Origin: an uncultured Clostridia bacterium
Lineage (GTDB): Bacteria; Bacillota; Clostridia; HGM11327
Assembly (NCBI GenBank): GCA_905210525.1
Contig: CAJLXE010000015.1
Location: 1 to 15,114 of the forward strand
DNA: 15,114 nucleotides
Direction of reading: 5' to 3'
Shown here piece by piece: positions 1-6,366 of this stretch. Each line of letters starts with the position of its first letter. Positions within the stretch are counted from its first letter, which is position 1. The position numbers and the translations under genes are program-made. The notes under the pieces are model-generated. The model did no database searches. It had not been told where the DNA came from and saw nothing but the letters and a program-made list of their open reading frames with translations.

Positions 1-294
1 GGCGGCCCCCGCCTCGGCTCTTACAAGCACTTCGGGATCGACAAGCGATGTGACAACCACAATCTTTATATGCGGAAACGCCTTCTTTATCCGCTCCGCT
101 GCCGCAAGACCGGAATGCTTATGCTGAGTCTGCACATCCATAAGTATCAAATGTACGGTACTGTCACAATGCTTTTCGGCTTCAAAAGCGTCACGGTACA
201 CGCCAACCAGATTAAAACCGCCGTCTGTATTCAAGCGCTCGGCAAAGTGCTTCTGAATATATAGATCATCCTCAACAAGTATCGTGTTTATCAT
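1..294 (-). CDS. Response regulator, receiver domain (partial, C-terminus beyond the left edge)
   Basis: Cytoplasmic phosphoacceptor of a two-component system. The 98 visible residues start MINTILVEDD and form a typical receiver domain: acidic pocket E8-D9-D10, phosphoacceptor D53 in LILMDVQT, and the switch Thr/Ser (T82-S83) after the hydrophobic strand KIVVV. The chain leaves the window before the conserved lysine region, so the output domain is not seen. A NarL/LuxR-type DNA-binding domain is expected because the partner kinase has a HisKA_3-like histidine box; this is inference. The start codon overlaps the kinase stop as ATGA (291-294), so the two are translationally coupled. The gene is too short here to be picked up by a simple ORF length filter, but it is clear by homology and position. 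Confidence 0.88.
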   Translation of the reverse strand, partial: MINTILVEDDLYIQKHFAERLNTDGGFNLVGVYRDAFEAEKHCDSTVHLILMDVQTQHKHSGLAAAERIKKAFPHIKIVVVTSLVDPEVLVRAEAGAA

Positions 295-1541
295 ATGTCA
301 TTCTCCTTTCCCGGAAGAGTAATAAGCAGTGCGAATCGCGGTTTATAAGCCGTATGCATTTCGCCGCCCGCCGCTTCGATACTGCGGCGCAGACTTGTAA
401 GTCCGCTTCCCTCCTTAATCGGCTCCGTTGGAGCCTTGCCGTTATTCGTTATCGTAATATCGTAAAGCTCGTTTCGCTCGATAATACGAATATATACTTC
501 ACTGCCGCACGCGTGCCTTATGCAGTTGGTAACACATTCCCCCGCGGCAGCAACCGTCAGTTCACAGGCAACCGAGCCCGGCTGCAAATATCCCTCTGTT
601 TTTACGGAAACACCCAACGCTTTTGCCGTTTGCCTCACCTCATCCATCGTGCCGTGTGGCGGCGTACGGTTACTTGAAAGAACGCCCACCGCTTCCTGCA
701 GAGCCTTTATTTTCCTGCCCGTATCCTCGCCGCTGCCGATGATGTCACGGATAGTGAGAAGACTTCGTCCTATGGTATCATGAATGTAAATTTTAAGGTC
801 AAGGCTTTCTTTTTCTTTGATGTCATCCGCCATGCGCTCGTACATCTTTTGCAGCTTGCGGTTGACTTCTTTCAGTTCTTTATTAATCTGAGCCTGACGA
901 ATGTTGCCGTTATACAGCTCGGTTACATTGTATGCCGTCATCTGCTGCCAACGGTTGTCGCCGTCCACTGTAATATTCTGTGTGCGGAACTGCCAAACCG
1001 TGCCATCCGGCAGAATATAGCAATCGTCCTTTACGGTAACGGTTTTATCCGGTTCCGCCAGAGCCGTTTCAAGATCCTCGGCAATCTGCAGTTCGTGACC
1101 GCACAATGCAAACGACAGTCGGCGCAACAGATTATTGCACAGAATAATTCTGCCGTCCGGATCGGCAAAACATATACCCATAGGCAGCTTATCGGTGGCT
1201 TCCTTTATTGAAAACGGCGACAGTTCGCTCTTGCGGCGGCGGTATTCTCTCGGCAGAGCAACTGCAAAGTGAATTGCCGCAAGCACAATAACAATAACAA
1301 AAATTATCCACGGCGCGCCTATCAGAAATGCATCCTTACCCTCATCGGGGTCGCCCTGTGTAACCGAAAACAAAAGCGTAAGCAAAATCATAAAATGCAC
1401 GGCGCAAGGCAGGCTCTGCAGCGGCTTACTGCTTCTTAGAAGCTGATACAGAAACAATCCCAGTTCCAACACGGCTTCACAAAACAGCACAAGCGGTATC
1501 ACCGTCTGCCAGAATTCCGAAAGACAATAAAATGCACTCAT
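291..1541 (-). CDS. Sensor histidine kinase with PAS domain, NarX-like catalytic core
   Basis: Membrane histidine kinase of 416 residues that would phosphorylate the response regulator encoded next. About three hydrophobic segments lie at residues 11-35, 48-61 and 74-95. A PAS-like domain follows at about 112-212 (DKLPMGICFADPDGRI), then a coiled linker. The dimerisation box is IHDTIGRSL with H254 as phosphoacceptor. The ATPase part has an N-box ECVTNCIRHA (335-344), a TNNG turn (365-368) where many families have DxG, and a G-box GSGLTSLRRSI (378-388). The HDxIGRSL box and the N-box are typical of kinases that pair with NarL-type regulators. An upstream GGAGG at proper spacing and the ATGA overlap with the preceding gene (1538-1541) fix the start. 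The input signal cannot be read from the sequence. Confidence 0.87.
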   Translation of the reverse strand: MSAFYCLSEFWQTVIPLVLFCEAVLELGLFLYQLLRSSKPLQSLPCAVHFMILLTLLFSVTQGDPDEGKDAFLIGAPWIIFVIVIVLAAIHFAVALPREYRRRKSELSPFSIKEATDKLPMGICFADPDGRIILCNNLLRRLSFALCGHELQIAEDLETALAEPDKTVTVKDDCYILPDGTVWQFRTQNITVDGDNRWQQMTAYNVTELYNGNIRQAQINKELKEVNRKLQKMYERMADDIKEKESLDLKIYIHDTIGRSLLTIRDIIGSGEDTGRKIKALQEAVGVLSSNRTPPHGTMDEVRQTAKALGVSVKTEGYLQPGSVACELTVAAAGECVTNCIRHACGSEVYIRIIERNELYDITITNNGKAPTEPIKEGSGLTSLRRSIEAAGGEMHTAYKPRFALLITLPGKENDI

Positions 1542-3202
1542 ATTGCCCCACCTCCTTCGGGAAAAAATACAAGACGTTTATATCCGTCATCCTCGTCCGT
1601 TTCATAGCAAACATCACGAATATTCATAAATTCCGAAAGGTCTGCCTTACAGCACACATTCAGCGCCAGACGCAAAGAACCGACGTTTGCAAGACTCACT
1701 TGCACGCTTTTCAGGTTTTCAAGGTCGGCTTCTATAACAGATTCATAAAAATCAAATACCGCGGCTGCTGTCTTGCCCGAAAGCATGGAAATACCGCCGT
1801 CTATATAAAGCGTACTGCGCACATTTAGGAGCTTCAATGTCCGGAGCGATTCCGAAAATGCCCGTTCAAGCTCGCTTACCGCTACTTTATAGTCACGGTC
1901 GGTAAGCAATGTCAGATGCTTACGCCGTTTAATATAACTGCACAGCACTGCAATCTCTGCAAGGAGCGTTCCCGCTTTATCCGCATCGTATTCCGATATC
2001 TGCTGATATTCCTTTGTCAGCGTGGCTATGCGGTCGAGCTGAGTCTGTGTTGCCGACTGAAGTAAATCATACAGACGGTTCTGCTCCTCCACCTTACGGC
2101 GCTTGGCTTCGCGCTTATATTCATAGCGAAGCAGATCATTTCGCTCACCGAGTTTTTCTGCAAGGCTTTCGGATTCTTCCTTGACCACAAGCAGAGCCGA
2201 AACATCCTCCGTCCATACAGCATATCCGCCGTTTACGGGCATGACGCGCACAATCAAACCGTTGTCAGTCGTCACAGGACCTTTCCCTGCCTTTATCATA
2301 TTTTCTTTTGAAATAGGCTCCGTATTCATCGCAGTATAACGGATGTTGTATTCTTTATCGGTAATTTCGGCAGAAGTTCCCACAGACGAGGCAAACAGAT
2401 CGGCATAACGGCTGTTGGAATGAATAAAGCCGCAGGCAATACACGCTTCAAAGCAAAGCATATACATGAAGCTCTGAAACGCGGTAACATCACCGAACAA
2501 GGCTTTCAGCCACGGTACGCCTATATAATTCAGTGCAAGATAAGCAAGCGATATTGCCATAGGAATAACCGGCAACAAGTGATATCTGCCGTTTTTCAGC
2601 CGACACTTAAAGAGCATGGTGACAAGCGCCGCTATGGCGCAAAGTACCTGCCAGCCCATCACGGCAAAATATCCGACCCCGTATCCGTGATCAGTGTCCG
2701 ACCACACGGCGGCGTCCTTGGGAAAAGTAAATACAAATTGGTGAAAATCGTTTGTCAGCACAAGCAGAAGCAACGCGCCGGATACAAACCACAGCACACA
2801 AGTCCATTTCGGCAGACAGTAATCATCCGGCTTGCCCAAAGACATGGCTATGAGCAATGCAAGCATAGGCACAAACAGCATGGGCAGATAGAACAGATAC
2901 CACAAATAACGTATTGCGTCCGGATGCCGGAATATAAAATATTTTACCGTTCTGAATGCGAACCACAAAATCAGAAGCACCGACACGCCCGTCAGATACC
3001 GTCCGACCTGTTTTTGCACTATTCGTCTGCGGACAGAAAGTCCCCATGCGGCATAAAGTCCGATATATATAAAGCTGCGCAAATACGAAAAGAGCGTCGG
3101 ATAAAAGCTGCCCCTGCCGATAAGGCGGAATGTGTATGCCAAAACAACGGCAAACAATACCGTGCCGCTTGTTATGAGAATTTTCTTTTTCTGCCTTGTC
3201 AT
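1538..3202 (-). CDS. 7TM sensor protein with degenerate histidine-kinase-like C-terminus
   Basis: Membrane protein of 554 residues and first gene of the signalling operon. Residues about 8-262 contain roughly seven or eight hydrophobic segments and the phrase LTNDFHQFVF (149-158), a hallmark of the histidine kinase N-terminal 7TM region (HisKA_7TM family). A PAS-like segment (about 275-340) and a coiled coil (340-405) follow. The C-terminal part (405-554) runs like a kinase core, ending in KRLVFFPEGG where kinases end in a strand plus Gly-rich tail. It lacks a recognisable phosphoacceptor His box, an Asn-containing N-box and Gly-rich ATP-binding motifs. I infer a pseudokinase sensor that works with the intact kinase downstream. 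GAGGT at 7 nt supports the ATG start. Confidence 0.8.
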   Translation of the reverse strand: MTRQKKKILITSGTVLFAVVLAYTFRLIGRGSFYPTLFSYLRSFIYIGLYAAWGLSVRRRIVQKQVGRYLTGVSVLLILWFAFRTVKYFIFRHPDAIRYLWYLFYLPMLFVPMLALLIAMSLGKPDDYCLPKWTCVLWFVSGALLLLVLTNDFHQFVFTFPKDAAVWSDTDHGYGVGYFAVMGWQVLCAIAALVTMLFKCRLKNGRYHLLPVIPMAISLAYLALNYIGVPWLKALFGDVTAFQSFMYMLCFEACIACGFIHSNSRYADLFASSVGTSAEITDKEYNIRYTAMNTEPISKENMIKAGKGPVTTDNGLIVRVMPVNGGYAVWTEDVSALLVVKEESESLAEKLGERNDLLRYEYKREAKRRKVEEQNRLYDLLQSATQTQLDRIATLTKEYQQISEYDADKAGTLLAEIAVLCSYIKRRKHLTLLTDRDYKVAVSELERAFSESLRTLKLLNVRSTLYIDGGISMLSGKTAAAVFDFYESVIEADLENLKSVQVSLANVGSLRLALNVCCKADLSEFMNIRDVCYETDEDDGYKRLVFFPEGGGAI

Positions 3203-3249
3203 ACGATCTACCTCGTTTTTTATCCTTGGGATATACTTTCACAAAATAG

Positions 3250-3278
3250 ATTATAGCATAAAATCGATTTTTTCTCAA
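3250..3278 (-). promoter_or_regulatory. Sigma-A promoter of the signalling operon
   Basis: On the minus strand, -35 TTGAGA (3273-3278) and -10 TATAAT (3250-3255) are separated by exactly 17 bp, about 48 bp upstream of the first start codon of the operon. Confidence 0.85.
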
Positions 3279-3293
3279 CCGCTCCGCCAACAC

Positions 3294-3320
3294 ATTGTAT
3301 TGCCGATAATCGGTTACAAT
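3294..3320. promoter_or_regulatory. Interrupted dyad upstream of the signalling operon promoter (candidate operator)
   Basis: Outer arms ATTGTA (3294-3299) and TACAAT (3315-3320) enclose inner arms CCGAT (3303-3307) and ATCGG (3309-3313). The dyad ends 15 bp upstream of the -35 box, a usual place for an activator site. Binding by the operon's own response regulator is inference. Confidence 0.4.
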
Positions 3321-3435
3321 ACACAAACTTTATGTCCCGACGGTTCAATTTCCGGCAACAAAAATATACAAGGTTCTCTCCGCCCGATTCTATGTTACCA
3401 CAGTGAAGAGTGAAAATTTGATGAATGAAAAAACA

Positions 3436-3469
3436 AAATCGACAAGTCTCATATAAGCCTTGTCGATTT
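3436..3469 (-). terminator. Rho-independent terminator of the tRNA-Arg gene
   Basis: Perfect 11-bp stem (3436-3446 with 3459-3469) and a 12-nt loop; on the minus strand it runs into TGTTTTTT. It begins 2 nt after the encoded CCA of the tRNA. Confidence 0.85.
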
Positions 3470-3470
3470 C

Positions 3471-3546
3471 TGGTACGCCCAAAGGGATTCGAACCCCCGG
3501 TCTTTCGGTTCGTAGCCGAACACTTTATCCGCTAAGCTATGGGCGC
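3471..3546 (-). tRNA. tRNA-Arg (anticodon ACG)
   Basis: 76-nt cloverleaf with the CCA end encoded. The acceptor stem is GCGCCCA/TGGGCGT, with G1-U72 as the only wobble. The D-arm region reads GCTTAGCGGATAAAGT. The anticodon stem TTCGG/CCGAA encloses the loop CTACGAA, giving anticodon ACG, which reads CGN arginine codons after deamination of A34. The T arm GGGGG-TTCGAAT-CCCTT has two G-U pairs. The gene is monocistronic, with its own promoter and terminator, between sigE and the divergent dyad of the signalling operon. Confidence 0.97.
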
Positions 3547-3567
3547 ATATCTCAAATTGCAATTAAT

Positions 3568-3596
3568 ATGATACTACACATTGTCGATTTTGTCAA
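3568..3596 (-). promoter_or_regulatory. Sigma-A promoter of tRNA-Arg
   Basis: Minus-strand TTGACA (3591-3596), 17-bp spacer, TATCAT (3568-3573); it lies about 22 bp upstream of the mature tRNA 5' end. The -35 is a perfect consensus, as expected for a stable RNA gene. Confidence 0.87.
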
Positions 3597-3640
3597 GTGT
3601 TTTTTTGCAATAATCGAAAACTGCCCCGAAACGGATACCC

Positions 3641-4366
3641 TTACCCGACCTGAACCATATCCTTTTTGAGCTTCTTTATTATTTTCTTTTCCAGCCTTGA
3701 AATGTACGACTGCGAAATTCCCAGCATATCCGCAACCTCTTTCTGGGTCTTTTCATCTTTATTATTAAGTCCGAACCTGAGTTCTATTATGAGCTGTTCC
3801 TTATCCCGCAGTTTTCCCAACGCCTTATGCAGCGCCTCATTCATCGCTTTCTGCTCCGTCGTTTCATAAACGCTGTCATCACATATTCCAAGCACATCCG
3901 TAAGCTGCAATTCGTTGCCGTCGGCGTCCGTATTAAGAGGCTCGTCAAGAGAAACTTCAGCCTTATTTTTCACATTCTTTCTCAAAAACATCAGTATTTC
4001 ATTTTCTATGCATTTTGAAGCAAACGTCGCAAGCTTTATATTTTTACACGAATTATACGAATTTACCGCCTTTATCAAGCCTATGCTCCCTATCGATATC
4101 AGATCGTCCATAGGAACCGCGGCATTATCAAACTTTCGCGCAATATAAACCACAAGCCTCAGATTATGCTCAACAAGCTTATTCTTTGCACGCTCATCTC
4201 CTGCCTCCATAAGCGCTATGTATCTCGCTTCTTCGTTTTGCGCCAACGGCGGCGGCAAAGCGTCTCCCGACGTTATGTAACACAGCATGGAGTTCACGCG
4301 CTTTCTGTAAATGAACCTTAGAAATTTTCTCCAATAATACTTCACTTTGCCCCAAAAAACTTTCAT
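3641..4366 (-). CDS. sigE: RNA polymerase sporulation sigma factor sigma-E (pro-sigma-E)
   Basis: Mother-cell-specific sigma factor of early sporulation, 241 residues, close to the usual 239. It has the short hydrophobic/basic pro-sequence (about 1-28) that tethers the inactive form to the membrane, followed by the processing region ITSGDALPPPL. Region 2 is clear (NLRLVVYIARKF, then DLISIGSIGLIKAVNSY and KLATFASKCIENEILMFLR). Region 4 contains the helix-turn-helix EVADMLGISQSYISRLEKKI. An upstream GTG at 4372 is in frame but lies only 3 nt from GGAGG, whereas ATG at 4366 is 9 nt away, so I chose ATG. It follows spoIIGA by about 37 nt, the classic spoIIG arrangement. sigG, often next in Clostridia, is absent here. 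Confidence 0.97.
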   Translation of the reverse strand: MKVFWGKVKYYWRKFLRFIYRKRVNSMLCYITSGDALPPPLAQNEEARYIALMEAGDERAKNKLVEHNLRLVVYIARKFDNAAVPMDDLISIGSIGLIKAVNSYNSCKNIKLATFASKCIENEILMFLRKNVKNKAEVSLDEPLNTDADGNELQLTDVLGICDDSVYETTEQKAMNEALHKALGKLRDKEQLIIELRFGLNNKDEKTQKEVADMLGISQSYISRLEKKIIKKLKKDMVQVG

Positions 4367-4375
4367 AATCACAAG

Positions 4376-4380
4376 CCTCC
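4376..4380 (-). promoter_or_regulatory. Ribosome binding site that decides the sigE start
   Basis: GGAGG on the minus strand lies 9 nt from ATG 4366 but only 3 nt from the in-frame GTG 4372, so the ATG start is favoured. Confidence 0.7.
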
Positions 4381-4403
4381 CATAAAAATCAAGTATATTA
4401 TAA

Positions 4404-5228
4404 TCATACCGCTCTGTTAAGAATCTCTGTTCCTATCAGCGCGTCACATTCTATGGTATCCGATATTCCTATGTACGCATCCCCTGCGTCCCGCCATTCG
4501 CCCTGTTCCATTATTTTAACACCGTCCGCTTTAACGCATATCATAATTCCGCCCGAATCCGCTCCCCTGAAAGGCACAAGCCGTATATTGCCCCCTTTAT
4601 TGGATTCGATAGGCTTTACTATCTCATCATTGAATTTCTGCCGCGCCAGCTTATAATTAAGAATTATCACGGGACTTTGCGACAAAGGCTCGGTAAGCAG
4701 ATTCCCCGTATCAAGAACCGCATCCATACTCGCCGTTGCAGTATTGACAGACAGCATTATTGTGTAATTCTGCATCGAGGACGCTTGTGTACTTACCGCA
4801 TATGCGGATTTTCTCATTCGTATCGCCGCCACAAGCATTACAATTCCCGCCGCCATGCAGCCTATGCTTATGAAGCTTCTTGTTTCGCGCGAAAATATAT
4901 TGTTCACAAGCATACAGAATCCGCACAAAAGAGCCGTTTCGGCAAACACCATTCCCGAAGCATGACACATAAGCCTGAACTTCATTCTGCCGAACGCAAT
5001 GCGTATCATGCACAAAAATACAGGCACGGCACACACAATCATAAGAACATACGGCAGACGGAGTATTATTGCAAACAACGTCGCCGCACCGCTCACAAAT
5101 GACGCCGCCAACGCTCTGCCGAATCTGAATTTCAGTCCGTATGCCCTCGCCGCTCCCCACAGCATCGGAACCGATGCCAGAATACTTATAAGCACAACCA
5201 CGTCTGCGTAAACATAAACAACCTTCAT
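4404..5228 (-). CDS. spoIIGA: Sigma-E processing peptidase SpoIIGA (membrane aspartic protease)
   Basis: Membrane protease that removes the pro-sequence of sigma-E after septation. It has 274 residues, somewhat shorter than the B. subtilis protein (about 309). About five hydrophobic segments fill residues 1-137. The soluble part carries the aspartic protease motif LDTGNLLTEPL with catalytic D173, the strand PVIILNYKL, then RLVPFRG and the family-typical C-terminal IGISDTIECDALIG. Position directly before sigE confirms the call. The start MKVVYVYADV aligns with the short N-terminus of known SpoIIGA, yet no Shine-Dalgarno sits at normal distance: the nearest AAGGAG is about 45 nt upstream, with a hairpin and a five-codon ORF between. 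Confidence 0.93.
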   Translation of the reverse strand: MKVVYVYADVVVLISILASVPMLWGAARAYGLKFRFGRALAASFVSGAATLFAIILRLPYVLMIVCAVPVFLCMIRIAFGRMKFRLMCHASGMVFAETALLCGFCMLVNNIFSRETRSFISIGCMAAGIVMLVAAIRMRKSAYAVSTQASSMQNYTIMLSVNTATASMDAVLDTGNLLTEPLSQSPVIILNYKLARQKFNDEIVKPIESNKGGNIRLVPFRGADSGGIMICVKADGVKIMEQGEWRDAGDAYIGISDTIECDALIGTEILNRAV

Positions 5229-5276
5229 GTTTTTGTCCGCATTTGCCGTTTCGGAATCACTCCGGCAAACGCTCTC
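5225..5276 (-). promoter_or_regulatory. spoIIGA leader: hairpin and five-codon upstream ORF
   Basis: Seen in sequence: a 7-bp hairpin (TTTGCCG/CGGCAAA, 5242-5248 with 5263-5269, 14-nt loop) lies between an AAGGAG (about 5274-5279) and the spoIIGA ATG. A mini-ORF MRTKT starts at 5242 and its TGA overlaps the spoIIGA ATG as ATGA. Coupled or hairpin-modulated translation is inference. Confidence 0.35.
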
Positions 5277-5823
5277 CTTCCCCGAAGCCCTTACCCGTTT
5301 TGCACATTCCCGCCTCTCGGCTTTTGTATATTAATTATAGAATTTTACGGACATTAAGTTTGTCGTTTTTATTACGCGTATATTTGAAAAGATTAAATAA
5401 TTTGAACATAAAAACAAGCAAAGCCGTAACCGCGAGCTCTTCGACCGAACTTTCCCCCGATTTTCGTTTTTATATAAATATATGCCCGTACGTAAAATAT
5501 ATGACTGCCGAATAAATATATTCATCTTAAATATCACGGTTTATTATTTAAATTCGGTTGTAAACCTCTGAGAGAGACTTTTTTCAAAGTGTAATTGCAG
5601 ATAATTAAAGAATTATATATTATTAATATCACATAAAAATATGAAGAAACAACCGCAGAACCCATAAAACCGGAAATAAACGTAAACAACATAAAATTCT
5701 GCCGTAACGGAGAAATAAAAAAACTAAAAACCCGATTCAGACGCATATTTCTCTTCGGGAACCCGAAAAAAACTCCTTACTCCCGAAAATAAATCTCCGA
5801 TATATCCGAACGCATAGCGCTTT
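5229..5823. other. AT-rich intergenic stretch without a convincing gene
   Basis: About 595 bp between spoIIGA and the XRE gene. The left part holds the spoIIGA leader and promoter candidate. The rest has only short ORFs; the best is a 70-codon minus-strand frame (5534-5746) beginning MRLNRVFSFF, rich in hydrophobic residues but with a weak ribosome site and no recognised family. A 6-bp inverted repeat with a 2-nt loop (TTCGGG/CCCGAA, 5754-5767) lies just upstream of that ORF. No RNA gene or terminator for the XRE gene is evident. A decayed gene is possible. Confidence 0.5.
5334..5366 (-). promoter_or_regulatory. Candidate spoIIG promoter with long spacer and Spo0A-box-like sites
   Basis: Minus-strand -10 TATAAT (5334-5339) is preceded after 21 bp by ACGACA (5361-5366), a poor -35. 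The plus-strand sequence here, TTTGTCGTT (5359-5367), differs little from the Spo0A box TTTGTCGAA, and GGTCGAA occurs further up on the minus strand at 5440-5446. The B. subtilis spoIIG promoter is known to be a sigma-A, Spo0A-activated promoter with an abnormally long spacer, so the layout fits, but both boxes are imperfect. Confidence 0.4.
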
Positions 5824-6072
5824 TTACACTTCGGACAAAAGCAATTCCTCCGGGCTTTTATTCAATACTTTACTCAATGCAATCAGCTCTATGTCCGTCA
5901 CAAATCTTTTTCCCGACTCAATTCGCTGAATTGCATTCTTATCCACATCAAGACCCGCAACCTGCAATCGGTCCGCAAGCTCCCTTTGTGAAATGCTCAT
6001 TTCTTTTCTGAATTTCGCAACATTAATTCCGCATACATTGTTTTTTCCGTTACTCGTTTTGTTTATAAACAT
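5824..6072 (-). CDS. Small XRE-family (Cro/CI-type) transcriptional regulator
   Basis: DNA-binding protein of 82 residues consisting almost entirely of one helix-turn-helix domain. After a short basic N-terminus (MFINKTSNGKNNVCG) come the helices VAKFRKEMSISQRELADRL and then the recognition region VDKNAIQRIESGKRFVTDIE, followed by LIALSKVLNKSPEELL. This is the standard XRE layout, with no sensory or dimerisation domain. The frame is open further upstream to 6147, but AAGGA (6081-6085) sits 8 nt before ATG 6072, so the shorter start is chosen; the longer one would also cover an operator. Two near-identical 19-bp dyads immediately upstream suggest autoregulation and control of the divergent RNA. 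A weak minus-strand promoter (TTCACT, 18 bp, TATTAT at 6126-6131) may drive it. Confidence 0.85.
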   Translation of the reverse strand: MFINKTSNGKNNVCGINVAKFRKEMSISQRELADRLQVAGLDVDKNAIQRIESGKRFVTDIELIALSKVLNKSPEELLLSEV

Positions 6073-6088
6073 AAAATTTTTCCTTTTT

Positions 6089-6107
6089 TGACATTTTGTG
6101 CTTGTCA
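6089..6107. promoter_or_regulatory. Operator 1 (19-bp imperfect dyad) next to the XRE gene
   Basis: TGACATTTTGTGCTTGTCA; arms TGACA/TGTCA, extendable by one base pair each side. It overlaps the -35 box of the plus-strand promoter and lies 17 bp from the XRE start codon. It matches operator 2 at 16 of 19 positions. Confidence 0.65.
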
Positions 6108-6130
6108 ACAAATAAAGTATATGGTATAAT
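6102..6130 (+). promoter_or_regulatory. Sigma-A promoter of the plus-strand RNA
   Basis: -35 TTGTCA (6102-6107), 17-bp spacer, -10 TATAAT (6125-6130); predicted transcription start near 6137. No protein gene follows on this strand before the terminator at 6367-6400. The two operators bracket it. Confidence 0.75.
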
Positions 6131-6141
6131 ATGCTCAAATA

Positions 6142-6160
6142 TGACATTTAGTGAATGTCA
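6142..6160. promoter_or_regulatory. Operator 2 (19-bp dyad) downstream of the RNA start
   Basis: TGACATTTAGTGAATGTCA; 8-bp arms when one flanking base on each side is counted (6141-6161), 5-bp centre. Its centre is 53 bp from that of operator 1, about five helical turns, which would allow one protein complex to bridge both. Confidence 0.65.
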
Positions 6161-6366
6161 TCATGTCGATTTTAATAAGAAATATTATGAGAACAACAAA
6201 AAAACAAATTTCGGCAAACAGCAATCATCATAAAATAATATGCACCTCAAATGTCACAATATAATTTTCTCACAGCAGGTGCCCCAAAAACAAACTTCTG
6301 AGCCTGCACCAAGGGGAATTATATCGGCATCAATGAGGTGCATATCATTATAAATGAAATTTAATC

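Noticed and set aside
2420..3256. 278-codon plus-strand ORF antisense to the 7TM sensor gene
   Set aside because: It mirrors a clear membrane protein gene; its product is rich in Lys, His, Gln and Arg, as expected from an antisense frame, with no domain.
4711..5160. 149-codon minus-strand frame inside spoIIGA, considered as a frameshifted part
   Set aside because: spoIIGA is intact and collinear with known homologues in its own frame, so no frameshift is needed.
5243..5515. 90-codon plus-strand ORF upstream of and antisense to the spoIIGA leader
   Set aside because: No ribosome site or recognisable motif, and it overlaps the promoter region of spoIIGA.
5534..5746. 70-codon minus-strand ORF beginning MRLNRVFSFF, hydrophobic, faintly like the N-terminus of a sporulation membrane protein
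   Set aside because: Weak ribosome site, AT-rich context that favours hydrophobic chance frames, no recognisable motif, and far shorter than any family I could compare. Kept only as a remark in the intergenic entry.
6163..6264. 33-codon plus-strand ORF inside the structured RNA (MSILIRNIMRTTKK...)
   Set aside because: No ribosome site (an operator dyad sits there instead), low complexity, and its end runs into the paired stem. An untranslated RNA explains the region better.
6238..6345. A 108-bp palindromic mobile element (MITE-like) with 12-bp terminal inverted repeats
   Set aside because: No target-site duplication is visible, and the stems extend inward with plus-strand G-U pairs, inside a unit with its own promoter and terminator. 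An RNA gene fits better, though the origin from such an element is not excluded.
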